From assembly GCA_023411775.1 (NCBI GenBank), contig JAEYOL010000307.1, positions 1 through 23,962 on the forward strand: a stretch of DNA of 23,962 nt. The letters run 5' to 3'. The position numbers and the translations under genes are program-made. The notes under the pieces were generated by a model, which saw only the letters and a program-made list of their open reading frames with translations, was not told the origin of the DNA and did not search any database. The DNA comes from Bacteroidota bacterium (GTDB taxonomy: Bacteria > Bacteroidota > Bacteroidia > Chitinophagales > Chitinophagaceae). Shown piece after piece: positions 8,439 to 19,300 of this stretch (positions are counted from its first letter, which is position 1; every line of letters starts with the position of its first letter).

Positions 8439-9638
8439 ATGAAAATGAAGTATATTTTCTTTATCCTATCAGTATCCGTTTTTTTTACGGTAAAAGCCCA
8501 GGATACCACCTATCTCGATGTTGACAGCCTCCCGGATGTACAAAGAATCGCCGTTTTCGCACCTCTTTATCTTGATTCGGCTTTCGATGCGAATAATGAA
8601 TACCGGTATGCGAAAAATAATTTCCCCAAATTCATCAATTCCGGCCTGGAATTTTATGAAGGTGTGCAACTGGCACTGGATTCACTCAACCAGGAGGGCA
8701 TAAACCTGGAAGTTTTTGTATATGATACGCGTTCATCAAAGGAAAGCCTGCAACAACAACTGGCGCGACCGGAAGTTGCCGGGGCTTCGCTGATCATCGC
8801 ACATTGCACCAACAATGAAGTGCGGACCTTATCTGATTTCGCTTTGAAAAAAAAGATACCTGTTATCAATACTACCGTACCCAATGACGCGGGAACTACC
8901 GCCAATCCCTATTTTGTTTTACTTAATCCAACGCTGAAAACACAATGCGAAGGCATTTATCGCTTTATCCAGAAATATTATGCCCTGGAACCCGCGGTAG
9001 TATTTCGTCGCAAAAATGCGGCTGATAATTCCATCAAAAAGCTTTTTGATGACTATAGTAAGGTCACTATGTCAAAGCCGCTGAAGCTTAAGTATGTGGA
9101 ACTGCCTGATAATTTTACCGCAGACCATTTGAAAGCACACCTTGATTCTTCCCGCACGACTTTATGCATTGCAGGCAGCCTGGATATGAATTTTGGGAAA
9201 AACCTGGCGCTGCAACTGGCATCGCTTCAAAAAACATATCCGCAGGTTATTATGGGTATGCCCACATGGGATGGTATTAAGGATTTTTCAAACCCCGAAT
9301 TCAAAGGACCGGAGATCATTTATAGCACACCTTTTTATAATTCGCGTACCGATAAGGTAAGCCAGAGCATCAGCAATTATTTTAATACCACCATGTATGC
9401 CCGTCCCAGTGATATGGTGTTCCGTGGTTATGAAGTAACCTGGAAGTTTGCCCGTTTATTATTGAAATTTGGAGACGACCTGAGTTCCAATATCAGCAAC
9501 AAACAGGAAAATGTATTTACCGAATATGATATTCAGCCGGTGATCAACAGGAATACTACGACCCTGGACTACTTTGAGAATAAAAAACTCTATTTCCTGA
9601 AATGGAAAGACGGGCTGATCAATGTGATGACACTCTAG
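8439..9638 (+). CDS. exported type-1 periplasmic-binding-fold protein (ABC substrate-binding-like)
   Basis: This 399-residue protein starts MKMKYIFFILSVSVFFTVKA-QD, a clear signal peptide with an A-Q cleavage site typical of Bacteroidota. The mature part resembles the branched-chain amino acid receptor family (Peripla_BP_6-type, fold type I). It has IAVFAPLYLDSAF at the first strand, a GLEFYEGVQLALDSL helix, LEVFVYDTRSS, ASLIIAHCTNNEVRTLSDFALKKKIPVINTT, a central crossover around YYALEPAVVFRR, and a second lobe with QVIMGMPTWDGIKDF. No transporter permease or ATPase gene is next to it, so it is an orphan binding protein. No lipobox or LysM domain is seen. It sits 29 nt after guaA with no terminator between. 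Ligand and role are unknown. An alternative GTG start at 8400 would overlap guaA and bury the signal peptide, so it was not chosen. Confidence 0.75.
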   Translation: MKMKYIFFILSVSVFFTVKAQDTTYLDVDSLPDVQRIAVFAPLYLDSAFDANNEYRYAKNNFPKFINSGLEFYEGVQLALDSLNQEGINLEVFVYDTRSSKESLQQQLARPEVAGASLIIAHCTNNEVRTLSDFALKKKIPVINTTVPNDAGTTANPYFVLLNPTLKTQCEGIYRFIQKYYALEPAVVFRRKNAADNSIKKLFDDYSKVTMSKPLKLKYVELPDNFTADHLKAHLDSSRTTLCIAGSLDMNFGKNLALQLASLQKTYPQVIMGMPTWDGIKDFSNPEFKGPEIIYSTPFYNSRTDKVSQSISNYFNTTMYARPSDMVFRGYEVTWKFARLLLKFGDDLSSNISNKQENVFTEYDIQPVINRNTTTLDYFENKKLYFLKWKDGLINVMTL

Positions 9639-9676
9639 GATTGAGGAATGGAACTGGCGATGCGCCGCACACTCTC

Positions 9677-9743
9677 TTCGTTTAATATGGTTTAATGTAG
9701 TTGAAAGTAGTTGAATATTGTAATTCACACAACATTAAACCAC
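9677..9743. repeat. intergenic module, copy 1 (67 bp, with 9-bp inverted arms)
   Basis: It begins TTCGTTTAATAT and ends ACATTAAACCAC. Within it GTTTAATGT (9690-9698) and ACATTAAAC (9732-9740) are perfect inverted arms, and two GTTGAA words lie between. It differs from copy 2 at 4 of 67 positions. It is followed by only two TTCAAC words and then a CCCTTGAGTCCAG tail that is also related to the end of copy 2. It could double as terminator for the upstream gene. Confidence 0.75.
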
Positions 9744-9807
9744 ATTCAACAACTATTCAACCCCCTTGAGTCCAGCTTAGTTAACTTCGAACCTGGAACC
9801 GCAGAAC

Positions 9808-9843
9808 GCGGATGATCATGATGGTCATGATTTATTATGATCA
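9808..9843. repeat. dyad cluster of TGATCA/ATCATGA words
   Basis: ATCATGA (9815-9821), TGG, TCATGAT (9825-9831) form a perfect 7-bp inverted repeat. TGATCA palindromes lie at 9813-9818 and 9838-9843. The cluster sits between the two 67-bp modules and follows GCAGAACGCGGATGA. It may be a protein-binding site or another dispersed intergenic repeat; no function can be assigned. Confidence 0.4.
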
Positions 9844-9860
9844 GACCCTGCAGCTTCTTT

Positions 9861-9927
9861 TTCGTTTAATATAGTTTAATGTAGTTGAAGGTCGTTGAAT
9901 ATTGTAATTCACACGACATTAAACCAC
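9861..9927. repeat. intergenic module, copy 2 (67 bp, with 9-bp inverted arms)
   Basis: This is the same module as copy 1, with inverted arms GTTTAATGT (9874-9882) and ACATTAAAC (9916-9924). It runs directly into the expanded TTCAAC array. Its two internal GTTGAA words are complementary to the hexamers of that array, so larger fold-backs are possible. Confidence 0.75.
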
Positions 9928-9928
9928 C

Positions 9929-10048
9929 TTCAACAACCTTCAACAACTATTCAACAACATTCAACCACTTTCAACAATATTCAACAACATTCAACAACTA
10001 TTCAACAACATTCAACCACCTTCAACAACATTCAACAAGATTCAACCC
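9929..10048. repeat. tandem TTCAAC array, 12 copies at 10-11 bp spacing
   Basis: TTCAAC recurs twelve times with 4-5 nt between copies (mostly AACA, AACTA, CACC). The period is close to one helical turn, so all hexamers face the same side of the DNA. Copy 1 of the module has only two such words, so this array has expanded. It is not CRISPR-like because the units are far too short. Confidence 0.8.
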
Positions 10049-10073
10049 TCTGAACTCAGTTTAGCTCAATAAC

Positions 10074-10105
10074 AAAAAAAGACCACCCGCTTTCGCGAAT
10101 GGTCT
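10074..10105 (-). terminator. strong Rho-independent terminator of the giant gene
   Basis: On the minus strand an 11-bp stem (outer AGACCA/TGGTCT, two T-G wobbles, inner CGC/GCG) is closed by a GAAA tetraloop and followed by seven T (plus-strand A run 10074-10080). It lies 25 nt after the stop codon at 10130. Confidence 0.92.
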
Positions 10106-10129
10106 GTTGTATGGTTTTTTCCGTCCTGT

Positions 10130-10381
10130 TTAATTTTGTTTCACCACCTTAATGGTTGCTTTCTTATTGAAACTACCCTGTCTTGCTTCGATGACATACA
10201 TGCCTGCTGCCACACCATCACCGAATCTGTACACCTGGTCGGGAGCACCTCTGCGAACCTCGATCACTTTACCCTGGATATCGAACATCCGCAGCTCAAC
10301 TGTCTCCTTCACCGAACTGCTCACTTTTACATTGAAGTAGGTCACAGATGGATTCGGATAAGCTGAAATACTCAGTTTCAA
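10130..10381 (-). other. T9SS type A C-terminal sorting domain of the giant protein
   Basis: The last 83 residues run LKLSISAYPNPSVTYFNVKV... through LRMFDIQGKVI and GVAAGMYVIEA to KKATIKVVKQN. The YPNP motif, the GK turn, the G-x-Y strand and the Lys-rich end are the hallmarks of the Por_Secre_tail family, which directs outer-membrane passage through the type IX system and is usually cleaved. The linker before it (10382-10455) is Pro/Glu-rich. Confidence 0.93.
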
Positions 10382-13300
10382 TGGTTCAACCTCAGGCTCT
10401 GTCTTGGTGATCAGGTTAGTTTCACCACCAAGAGGCTCAGGTGACTTGGTCGCTGTGCAAGACACACTAGCGGTGCCAGACATGTTACGTGTACATCCGG
10501 TTGTTGCATTAGTTGCCACAACTGTGTACGTACCGGAGATGCTCTGACTGCCAAAGCTAATGGCCGAACCAGTTCCCGCTACAATGGCACCAGGTATACC
10601 ATTTCTATGAAGCTGATAGTTGACACCTGTCTGCGAACCGGACAAGCCAACTGTAACATTGCAAGATGATGCGGTGCTTGTTGCAAAGACAACATCTACA
10701 AAGTAGCTGGCAGATTGCCATGTAAGGTTCGGGAACGCAGATGTTCCTGAGTAACGATAGAGACCGTTGGCTCCATCTTCACCATTGGCAAGACCTCTGA
10801 GGTTTCCATTTACTTTGGCCGTAGCAAAGTAATTAGCAGTTGTTGCATAATCACCCGACGGGCTGAAATAAGATGCCACATAGGTTGTACCGGCAGTAAT
10901 CGCTACAGGGTTTGTGAACAGAACCTGCTGCCAGCCGGAAGCCGTTTCACTTGTGAAGATGGCTGTTGCCAGCAATGCACCTGTATTGCTCCACAGACTT
11001 CCACGGTGTGTTCCGGTAGTTCCGGGTCCTTTATAATACCTGATACCAGTGATATATCCGTTAACTGTTGCTCTGAACTTCATACCAAGCTCAAGACTGG
11101 TTCCGTCATTTTCACGCAAGAACTGCGGCACTTCTCCAGCTGAGAACAGCGTTTGTGTAGCACCAGGACCGCTGTCCTGAACACTTGTAACTGAATACAG
11201 GTTCGGTAAGGTTCCTGCAGTTACTGATGCGCTTCCAGTCATGGTCCGTACGCAACCTGTTGTTGTATTGGTACCTACTACGGTATATGTTCCTGCCACG
11301 CTTTGTGCCGGGAAGTTGATTGCCGAACCGGTACCACTAACTGTTGCCACAGCACTTGCTGTACCGCTTCTGAACAACTGATAGCTGATACCAGACTGCG
11401 ACCCGCTCAGACCGACCACCACATTACCGTTGCAAAGAGATCCGCCACCTGTTACGGTATACAGATTTGGCAACACGGCTGCTGTTACCTCGGCACTGCC
11501 GGTCATGTTACTAACGCAACCTCCGGCGTTTGTAGCCACTATAGTATATGTTCCTGCCACGCTTTGTGCCGGGAAGTTGATCGCCGAACCAGTTCCACTA
11601 ACTGTAGCCACAGCACTTGCAGTACCGCTTCTGAACAGTTGATAGCTAACACCAGACTGTGAGCCGCTCAGGCCGATCGCCACATTGCCATTGCAAAGTG
11701 ATCCACCACCTGTTACCGTGTACACATTCGGTGATACAGCTGCTGTTACCACGGCACTGCCGGTCATTGTCCTGCTGCAATCTGTATTACTTGTTGCTAC
11801 AACAGTATAGGTTCCTGCCACACTTTGTGACGGGAAGCTGAACGCTGAGCCCGTACCATTGACAGTAGCGATAGCGCTTGCTGTACCGCTTCTGAACAAC
11901 TGATAGCTTACACCGCTTTGAGAGTTGCTGAGGCCGATGGCTACATTGCCGTTGCAAAGTGATCCACCACCTGTTACTGTATACAGATTCGGCACTACGG
12001 CTGCTGTTACAACTGCGCTACCGGTCATATTGCTAACACAACCTGCGTTGCTTGTTGCTACTACAGTGTAGGTTCCTGCCTGGCTTTGTGCCGGGAAGTT
12101 GATTGCCGAACCGGTACCGTTAACTGTTGCGACAGCGCTTGCTGTACCGCTTCTGAACAGTTGATAACTGACACCTGTTTGTGAGCCACTCAGTCCGATC
12201 GCGACATTGCCGTTGCAAAGTGATCCACCGCCTGTAACAGTGTAAAGGTTCGGGGATACTGCTGCTGTTACAACTGCGCTACCGGTCATATTGTTGCTAC
12301 ATCCTGTATTACCAGTTGCCACTACTATGTAAGTTCCAGTCTCGCTTTGTGCTGGGAAGCTGATCGCTGAACCAGTACCACTGACGGTGGCGATTGCACC
12401 TGCAGTACCGCTTCTGAATAATTGATAGCTGACCCCGTTCTGTGAGCCTGATAAACCGATCGCCACATTGCCGTTACACAGTGATCCGCCACCAGTAACT
12501 GTATATATGGTCGGTACAGTTCCGATTGTAATTGTTACGCTTCCAGCCATTGTACTTGTACAACCTGTCGACGTATTGGTTGCGAGTACTGTATAAGTAG
12601 CTGCCTGGTTTTGTGTCGGGAAGTTGATCGCTGAACCAGTACCGTTGACAGTGGCGATAGCGCTTGCAGTACCGCTTCTGAACAATTGATAGCTGACTCC
12701 AACCTGTGAGCCCGATAAGCCTACCGGCGCACTACCATTACATATTACTCCGCCACCGGTTACATTGAATATTGATGGCAGATTACCTGCTGAGGTTATA
12801 ACAGCGTTGCCATTCATGTTGCTTGTACAACCTGAAGTCGCATTGACTGCTACTACCGTGTATGTTCCAACCTCGCTTTGAGTGCCGAAGTTAAGAGCTG
12901 CTCCGGTACCTGCTACTGTAGCGGCAGGTGATGCTGAGCCGGTTTTCATCAGTTGATAGTTAACACCGGTTTGTGAACCTGAGAGTCCAATTTCCTGACC
13001 AGTACAACCCGATACGCCAGTGGTAAACACTACGTCAACCCAATAGTTGCTGGAGTTCCATGAACTTGTCGGGAAACTACTTGTAGTTCCGTAGGTGTAA
13101 AGACCGTTTAATCCATCTTCACCGCTTGCAAGTCCACGAAGTGCACCATTCGTCTTAGCCTGGTTGAAATATGGCCATGTTGAAGCATAGTCACCCGAGG
13201 GGCTGAAGTATGATGCCACGTAAGTCGTACCGGCTGTAATAGCTACAGGAGTAGTGAATGACACCTGCTGCCAGCCTGATGCGGTTTCACCACTAAACAG

Positions 13301-16300
13301 TGCGGTAGCGAGCAATGTACCAGTGTTGGTCCACAAGCTTCCTCTATGTGTACCTGTGGTTCCAGTTGGTTTGAAGTAACGAATACCTGTAATAAGTCCA
13401 TTTTGTGTTGCCTTGAACTTCATTCCCAACTCGAGGCCGCTGCCATCATTTTCTCTTGAATTGAGTCCCGGGCCTTCTGCAGCCTGGAATAATGTCTGAG
13501 TGATGTTGGCAACAGGTGTTGTTGAGGTAACGTTAAACACAGTTGGCATTACACCGGCACCTCCGGTAATTGTTATGCTTTCTGTATCTGTACATCCGCT
13601 AGCACCTGTTACGGTAACCGTATAGGTTCCTGCCTGGGTGATGGTTGCAGAGGCGCTATTGCCAAGTCCATTTGACCAGGCATAGGTTCCACCGCCTGTT
13701 GCTGTAACGCTAATCGAAGTTGTATTACAGCTAAGCTCTGTAGTTCCTGTATTGTTAGTAATGCCCGCGGTTGGAGGTGTGTTGCCACCTGTTACCGTGA
13801 TGCTCTCAGTATCTGTACAACCATTTGCACCTGTCACAGTCACTGTATAGGTTCCTGGCAGGATGATGGTTGCCGATGCACTATTGCCAAGTCCATTTGA
13901 CCAGGCATAGGACACGCCACCCGAAGCAGTTACACTGATCGATGTAGTGTTACATGTCAACACTGTCGTACCTGTATTGTTCGAGATCGATGCGACTGGT
14001 GCGGTATTGTTAGCTGTTACAGTTATACTTTCTGTATCTGTACAACCATTAGCACCTGTCACGGTCACTGTGTAGGTTCCTGGCTGGATGATGGTTGCAG
14101 ATGCACTATTTCCAAGTCCATTTGACCAGGCATAGGACACACCACCCGAAGCAGTTACACTGATCGATGTAGTGTTACATGTCAACACTGTCGTACCTGT
14201 ATTGTTCGAGATCGATGCGACTGGTGCTATATTGTTACCTGTCACAGTGATGCTCTCTGATGAAGTGCAACCATTGGCACCTGTTACCACTACGGTATAG
14301 GTTCCAGGATTGACAATCGTAGCTGATGCGCTATTGCCGAGACCTCCGTTCCATTGGTAGCTTACACCACCTGTTGCCTGAACGTTGATAGTCGGTGTTG
14401 TGCAACTCAATACGGTTGTTCCGGTTATATTGTTTATACCTGCGACTGGCGGATTACTATTACCGGTAACGGTGATGTTAGCTGTTGCTGTACAGCCGTT
14501 CGCACCGGTTACAGTTACAGTATAAGAACCCGCTGAAGTAATGGTTGCATCCGCGCTATTGCCCAGGCCTCCATTCCACAGGTAGCTTACTCCACCCGTT
14601 GCCTGCACGTTAATGGCTGAAGTAGTACAGCCCAACACAGTAGTTCCTGTGATGTTTGTAATTGCCGCAGGTGGTGGTATTGTGTTTTGAGTGATGTTAA
14701 TAGTGGCTGATGAGGTACAACCATTGGCACCGGTTACAGTCACCTGGTAAAGACCAGGCAGATTGAAGCTGTTAACGGCGCTGTTCGGGTTGCTTCCTCC
14801 ATTCCACTGGTAGCTCACACCATTGGTGGCTTCAACATTGATTGCAGTTGTAGTGCAGGTCAAAATTGTAGTACCTGTGTGATTGACGATTGATGTTGCG
14901 GGACCAGTCAGATTCTGAGTAATAGTGATCGATTCAGTATCTGTACATCCATTGGCTCCTGTTACTGTTACTGTATATGTACCAGGTGCTATAATGGTAG
15001 CCGAGGCATTACTACCGAGGCCTCCATCCCACTGGTAGCTTCCACCACCAGTTGCAGTCACCAGGATTGAAGATGTAGTACAGCTCAACACTGTAGTTCC
15101 AGTATTATTGACAATACCTGCCACAGGTGTCGCAGTGTTGCCTGTAACTGTTATGGTCTCTGTATCTGTACAACCATTAGCACCTGTCACGGTTACGGTA
15201 TAGGTTCCGGCAGCGACGATTGTAGCGGCTGCACTATTACCCAAACCATTTGACCACGCATATGTAACTCCACCGGTAGCTGTTACACTGATCGATGTCG
15301 TATTGCATGTCAATACAGTAGTACCTGTATTATTGACAATACCTGCCGTGGGTTGTAATAGATCCGCTGTAATAATTATACTTTCTGTATCTGTACAACC
15401 ATTATCGCTTGTGACGGTTACTGTATAGGTTCCATCTTGTGTGATTATTGCAGAAGCGCTATTTCCAAGACCATTAGACCACTCATAAGTGCCACCACCA
15501 GTAGCTGTAACATTGATCGAAGCTATGTTACAGTTCAGCACTGTAGTACCGGTCAGGTTAGTAATTCCTGCAGTCGGCTGGATGCTGTTACCAGTTACAA
15601 CTACATTTTCGGTCTTAGTACATCCGTTAACACCGGTAACTGTTACTGTATAGGTGCCATCAGTCGTAATCGTTGCTGTGGCCGTATTACCCAATCCGTG
15701 GCTCCAGGCGTAGCTAACACCACCACTTGCGGTTACCTGCAGTGATGGATTATTGCAATCAAGCTCGAACACACCAGTTCCGCTAATAATAGTTACGCTC
15801 GGTGGAGTCATTTCCTCAGTCACTTCAACCGTTTCAGTTGTAGTACATCCATTGGCACCGGTTACTGTTACCGTATAAACGCCGGGATCTGAAATTGTAG
15901 CTGTCGCTGCGTTACCCAAACCATCACTCCACGCGTAGCTTACACCGCCACTTGCGGTTACTTCCAGTAATGCGTTGTTGCAATCAATCACGAACGCACC
16001 AGTTGAGCTGGTAATAGAAACGTTCGGCGTAGTCATATTTTCAGACACTACCACGTTTTTAACGGTTACACATCCATTGGCATCGGTAACTGTCAACGTA
16101 TAGGTGTCTGGAGCAGTGATCGTTACACTCGATGTGTTACCAAGTCCGTGGCTCCATTCGTAGCTTATACCTCCGCCACTACCAGTTACTAACAGGGACG
16201 AGTTGTTGCAATCAAGTTCGAACGTGCCTGTATTACTACCGATAACCACAACGGGTTCAGCATAATTTTCGCTTATCGTGATACTTTCTGTAGATGTACA

Positions 16301-19300
16301 TCCATTGGGGCCAGTTACCGTTACGGTATACGTTCCGGCAGCTGTAAAGCTGTTCTCAGCAGTCGATGGAGTCGCACCGCCATTCCAAGAATAGCTTACT
16401 CCACCAGTCGCTGTGACACTGATCGAATTTGTCGAGCAGTTCAGCTCTGTTGTCATGCTGTTATTTATAATTCCTGCAGTTGGCACATCCTCATCCTTCG
16501 TAATGGTAATGCTGGTGCTTGCTGTGCAACCATTGGCACCTGTTACCATTACGGTATATGTTCCTGGCGCGCCAAAGCTATTGTTTGCGCTTGACGGTGT
16601 AGCACCACCATTCCATGAATAGCTTACTCCACCTGTTGCCGTTACGCTGATCGAAGTCAGGCTACATGTAAGTTCCTCTGTGCCTGTGTTGTTAGTGATT
16701 GCGGCTATTGGCAACACACCTTCAGTGATTATTGCACTGCCTGTCATAACACTGCTGCACGCTGTAGTTGCATTTGTTGCAACCACGGTATAAGTTCCGG
16801 CAGTTTGTGGGCTGAAGTTGATTGCCGAGCCGGTACCTGCGATCGGTCCACCGATATCTAAACCATCTTTCTGGAGTTGGTAGTTGATACCCAGTTGTGA
16901 ACCAGATAAACCTACAGAGATACCTTCGCCACTGCAATCTATTCCACCACCGGTTACACTAAATACGGTCGGAACTGTGCCTGCGATGATGCTTGCACTA
17001 CCTGCCATATTATTAGTACATGCCGTTGTTGCGTTAATGGCAACTGCTGTATACGTTCCAAGATCGGTTTGGTTACCGAAGCTGATAGCTGCACCAGTAC
17101 CAGGTACCGGGCTGCCTACATCCAAACCATTTCTCTTGAGCTGGTAATTAACGCCGACCTGAGAATTTGACAAACCAATCGGCACACCGGCACCAGCACA
17201 ATATGATCCACCTCCGGTCACTGTGAACACGGTTGGCAATACAGCCGATCCGATAACCACACTGCCTGTCATATTCGCGCTGCAGCCACCTGAACGTGTT
17301 GCAACCACGGTGTATGTACCCTGCAGTTGTAAACCGAAGCTGATGGCAAAGCCTGTACCGGCCACCGAGCCACCAACACTTGTGGATCCGTTGAGTATAA
17401 GCTGATAGTTTACACCTTCTTCAGAATCCTCGAGACCCACGGCCATACCACCCAGGCACGGAGACCCGGTGCTTGTAACAGCGTAGGCAATCGGTAATGA
17501 ACCTGATGGGATATTTACGCTGCCGATCATATTATTAATACATCCGCCAGTTGTCGACTCTGCCTGGATGGTATAGATACCCGCATTGGTATGTGTTCCA
17601 AAATCCAAACCAAAGCCATTGCCTGCCAGAGTAGTGACAAGGAACGGTGTTCCACCACTTGTCCTTATCAAACTATAATTCACGTTTGCCTGTGATCCTG
17701 ATAACAGGATATTAACGCCTCCGCTACATACCGAGCCAGTGCTGCTTATTGCATAAGCTGTTGGCAGGGTAGCAGCCGATACCACCACAGAACCTGTCAT
17801 TGGCGCTGGACAGCCGGCCTGGCTGGTAGCTACCACGGTATAAGTTCCTGCGATCGTGAAGGTGCCAAATTCCAACCCGTTGCCATTGCCGGCAAGCGGT
17901 GCACCAACATTGATACTACCGTTGCGTACAAGCTGGTAAGTTGTATTGCTTTGAGAAGATTCAAGTCCTATTGTCACACCACCGCTGCAAGCTGAACCTT
18001 CGCTGGTCATAGCGTATGCTGCAGGTATACCACCTGCGGTGATGGTTACTGAACCAATCATTGTATTAGTACATCCGGCTGCATTAACTGCCTGGATAGT
18101 ATAAACGCCCGGGATCGTATGTGATCCGAAATTGAGGCCGGGTCCTGTTACTGCACTCGTTTGTGTAGCCACCTGGGTGCTGCTTACATTATCAGTCCTG
18201 ATGAGGTGATAAGTAACATTTGCCTGAGAAGATACCAGGCTGATGGAAACACCTCCGGCATCACATGCCGAACCTGTGCTTGTCATCATAAACGCTGTTG
18301 GTAATGCAGCCGAGTTTATTACAAATGTTCCCGGCATTTCTTTCATACAACCTTCAGCGATGCTGGTAGCTCTTACGGAGTAAGTACCGGCCATATTGAA
18401 TGTACCAAAGCTGAGTGCTTCGCCAGTCTGTCCATTGAGCGGTGCACCAACATTGGTGTTGAAAGAACCATTAAAACGAATCAACTGGTAGCTAACGCCG
18501 GTTTCTGAACCTGCTAATCCAATGGTTACACCACCGTTGCAGGCTGAACCTTCCTGGGTGATCGTGAAGTCCTGGATACCCTTAACAATTACATCCTGGT
18601 ACTGTACCACTACGTGTCCATGACCGTCATCGTAAATCCAGGTTATTTGATAATTACCCGGCACATTATAGCTAAACGGACTGGTTGTCGTAGCACTAAT
18701 TACTCCTTTACAGTTATCAAGTGCAGTCGGCACTGTTGTCACCTCTACACCGCATACTCCTTCTAGAACAGGTAGCATCGGCACATTTGGTACTGGAGCT
18801 TCGTTATCAGTTACAATAACTTTTTGAGTTTGTGTGCTGATATTTCCATTACCGTCGTCAAACTGCCATACGATGATATGAGTGCCAAATGTATTGTAGG
18901 AAAGCTGGCTTGTTGTAGTACCAATGATCAGGCCCGAGCAATTATCTGTTGCTGTTGGCACTACACCAACGCTGGCAAAACATTCACCGGTTACATCCGA
19001 AAGTTCTGGCACATTTGGTACAGGAGCTACCTGGTCGGTAACTGTAACATCAAATTCACAGGTTGAAGTAAAGAGTCCGTCAGTTACGGTCCATACGATA
19101 TGAGTAATGCCAGGCTGTAGAATCACACCATCCAGGCTGTTGGCGGTAACCACGCCGGTTACTGTTGCTCCACTCAGCTGGTAAGTATAAGTAAGCGGAC
19201 ACTCATCATTAATTACCAGGTCAAATTCACCATTCTTTATGGTATAATTACAAGCGGTAGCATCGGTGCTACGATTTGAATCATCAGGACAATTGGTAAT

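Larger units (their letters stand above)
9639..10129. other. 491-bp repeat-rich intergenic region
   Basis: No credible gene lies between the binding-protein stop and the stop of the giant gene, which converge here. The region holds two copies of a 67-bp module, a TTCAAC hexamer array, a short dyad cluster, and a strong terminator, each listed separately. Confidence 0.8.
10456..13546 (-). repeat. type A repeat array 2 (8 units, two with inserted domains)
   Basis: The unit is about 87 residues: GGGSLCNGNVAIGLSGSQ, then GVSYQLFRSG, GTGSAINFP, GTYTVVAT, a Cys, NMTGSA and LYTVT. The first-Cys codon anchor recurs at 11431, 11692, 11953, 12214, 12475 and 12739, a spacing of 261, 261, 261, 261 and 264 bp. 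These six uninterrupted units are bracketed by one unit on each side that carries a DUF4082-like insertion. The fold is probably Ig-like (inference). Confidence 0.88.

Noticed and set aside
9929..10048. CRISPR-like array of regularly spaced TTCAAC
   Set aside because: Units of 6 bp with 4-5 bp gaps are far below CRISPR repeat and spacer lengths, and no cas gene is present.
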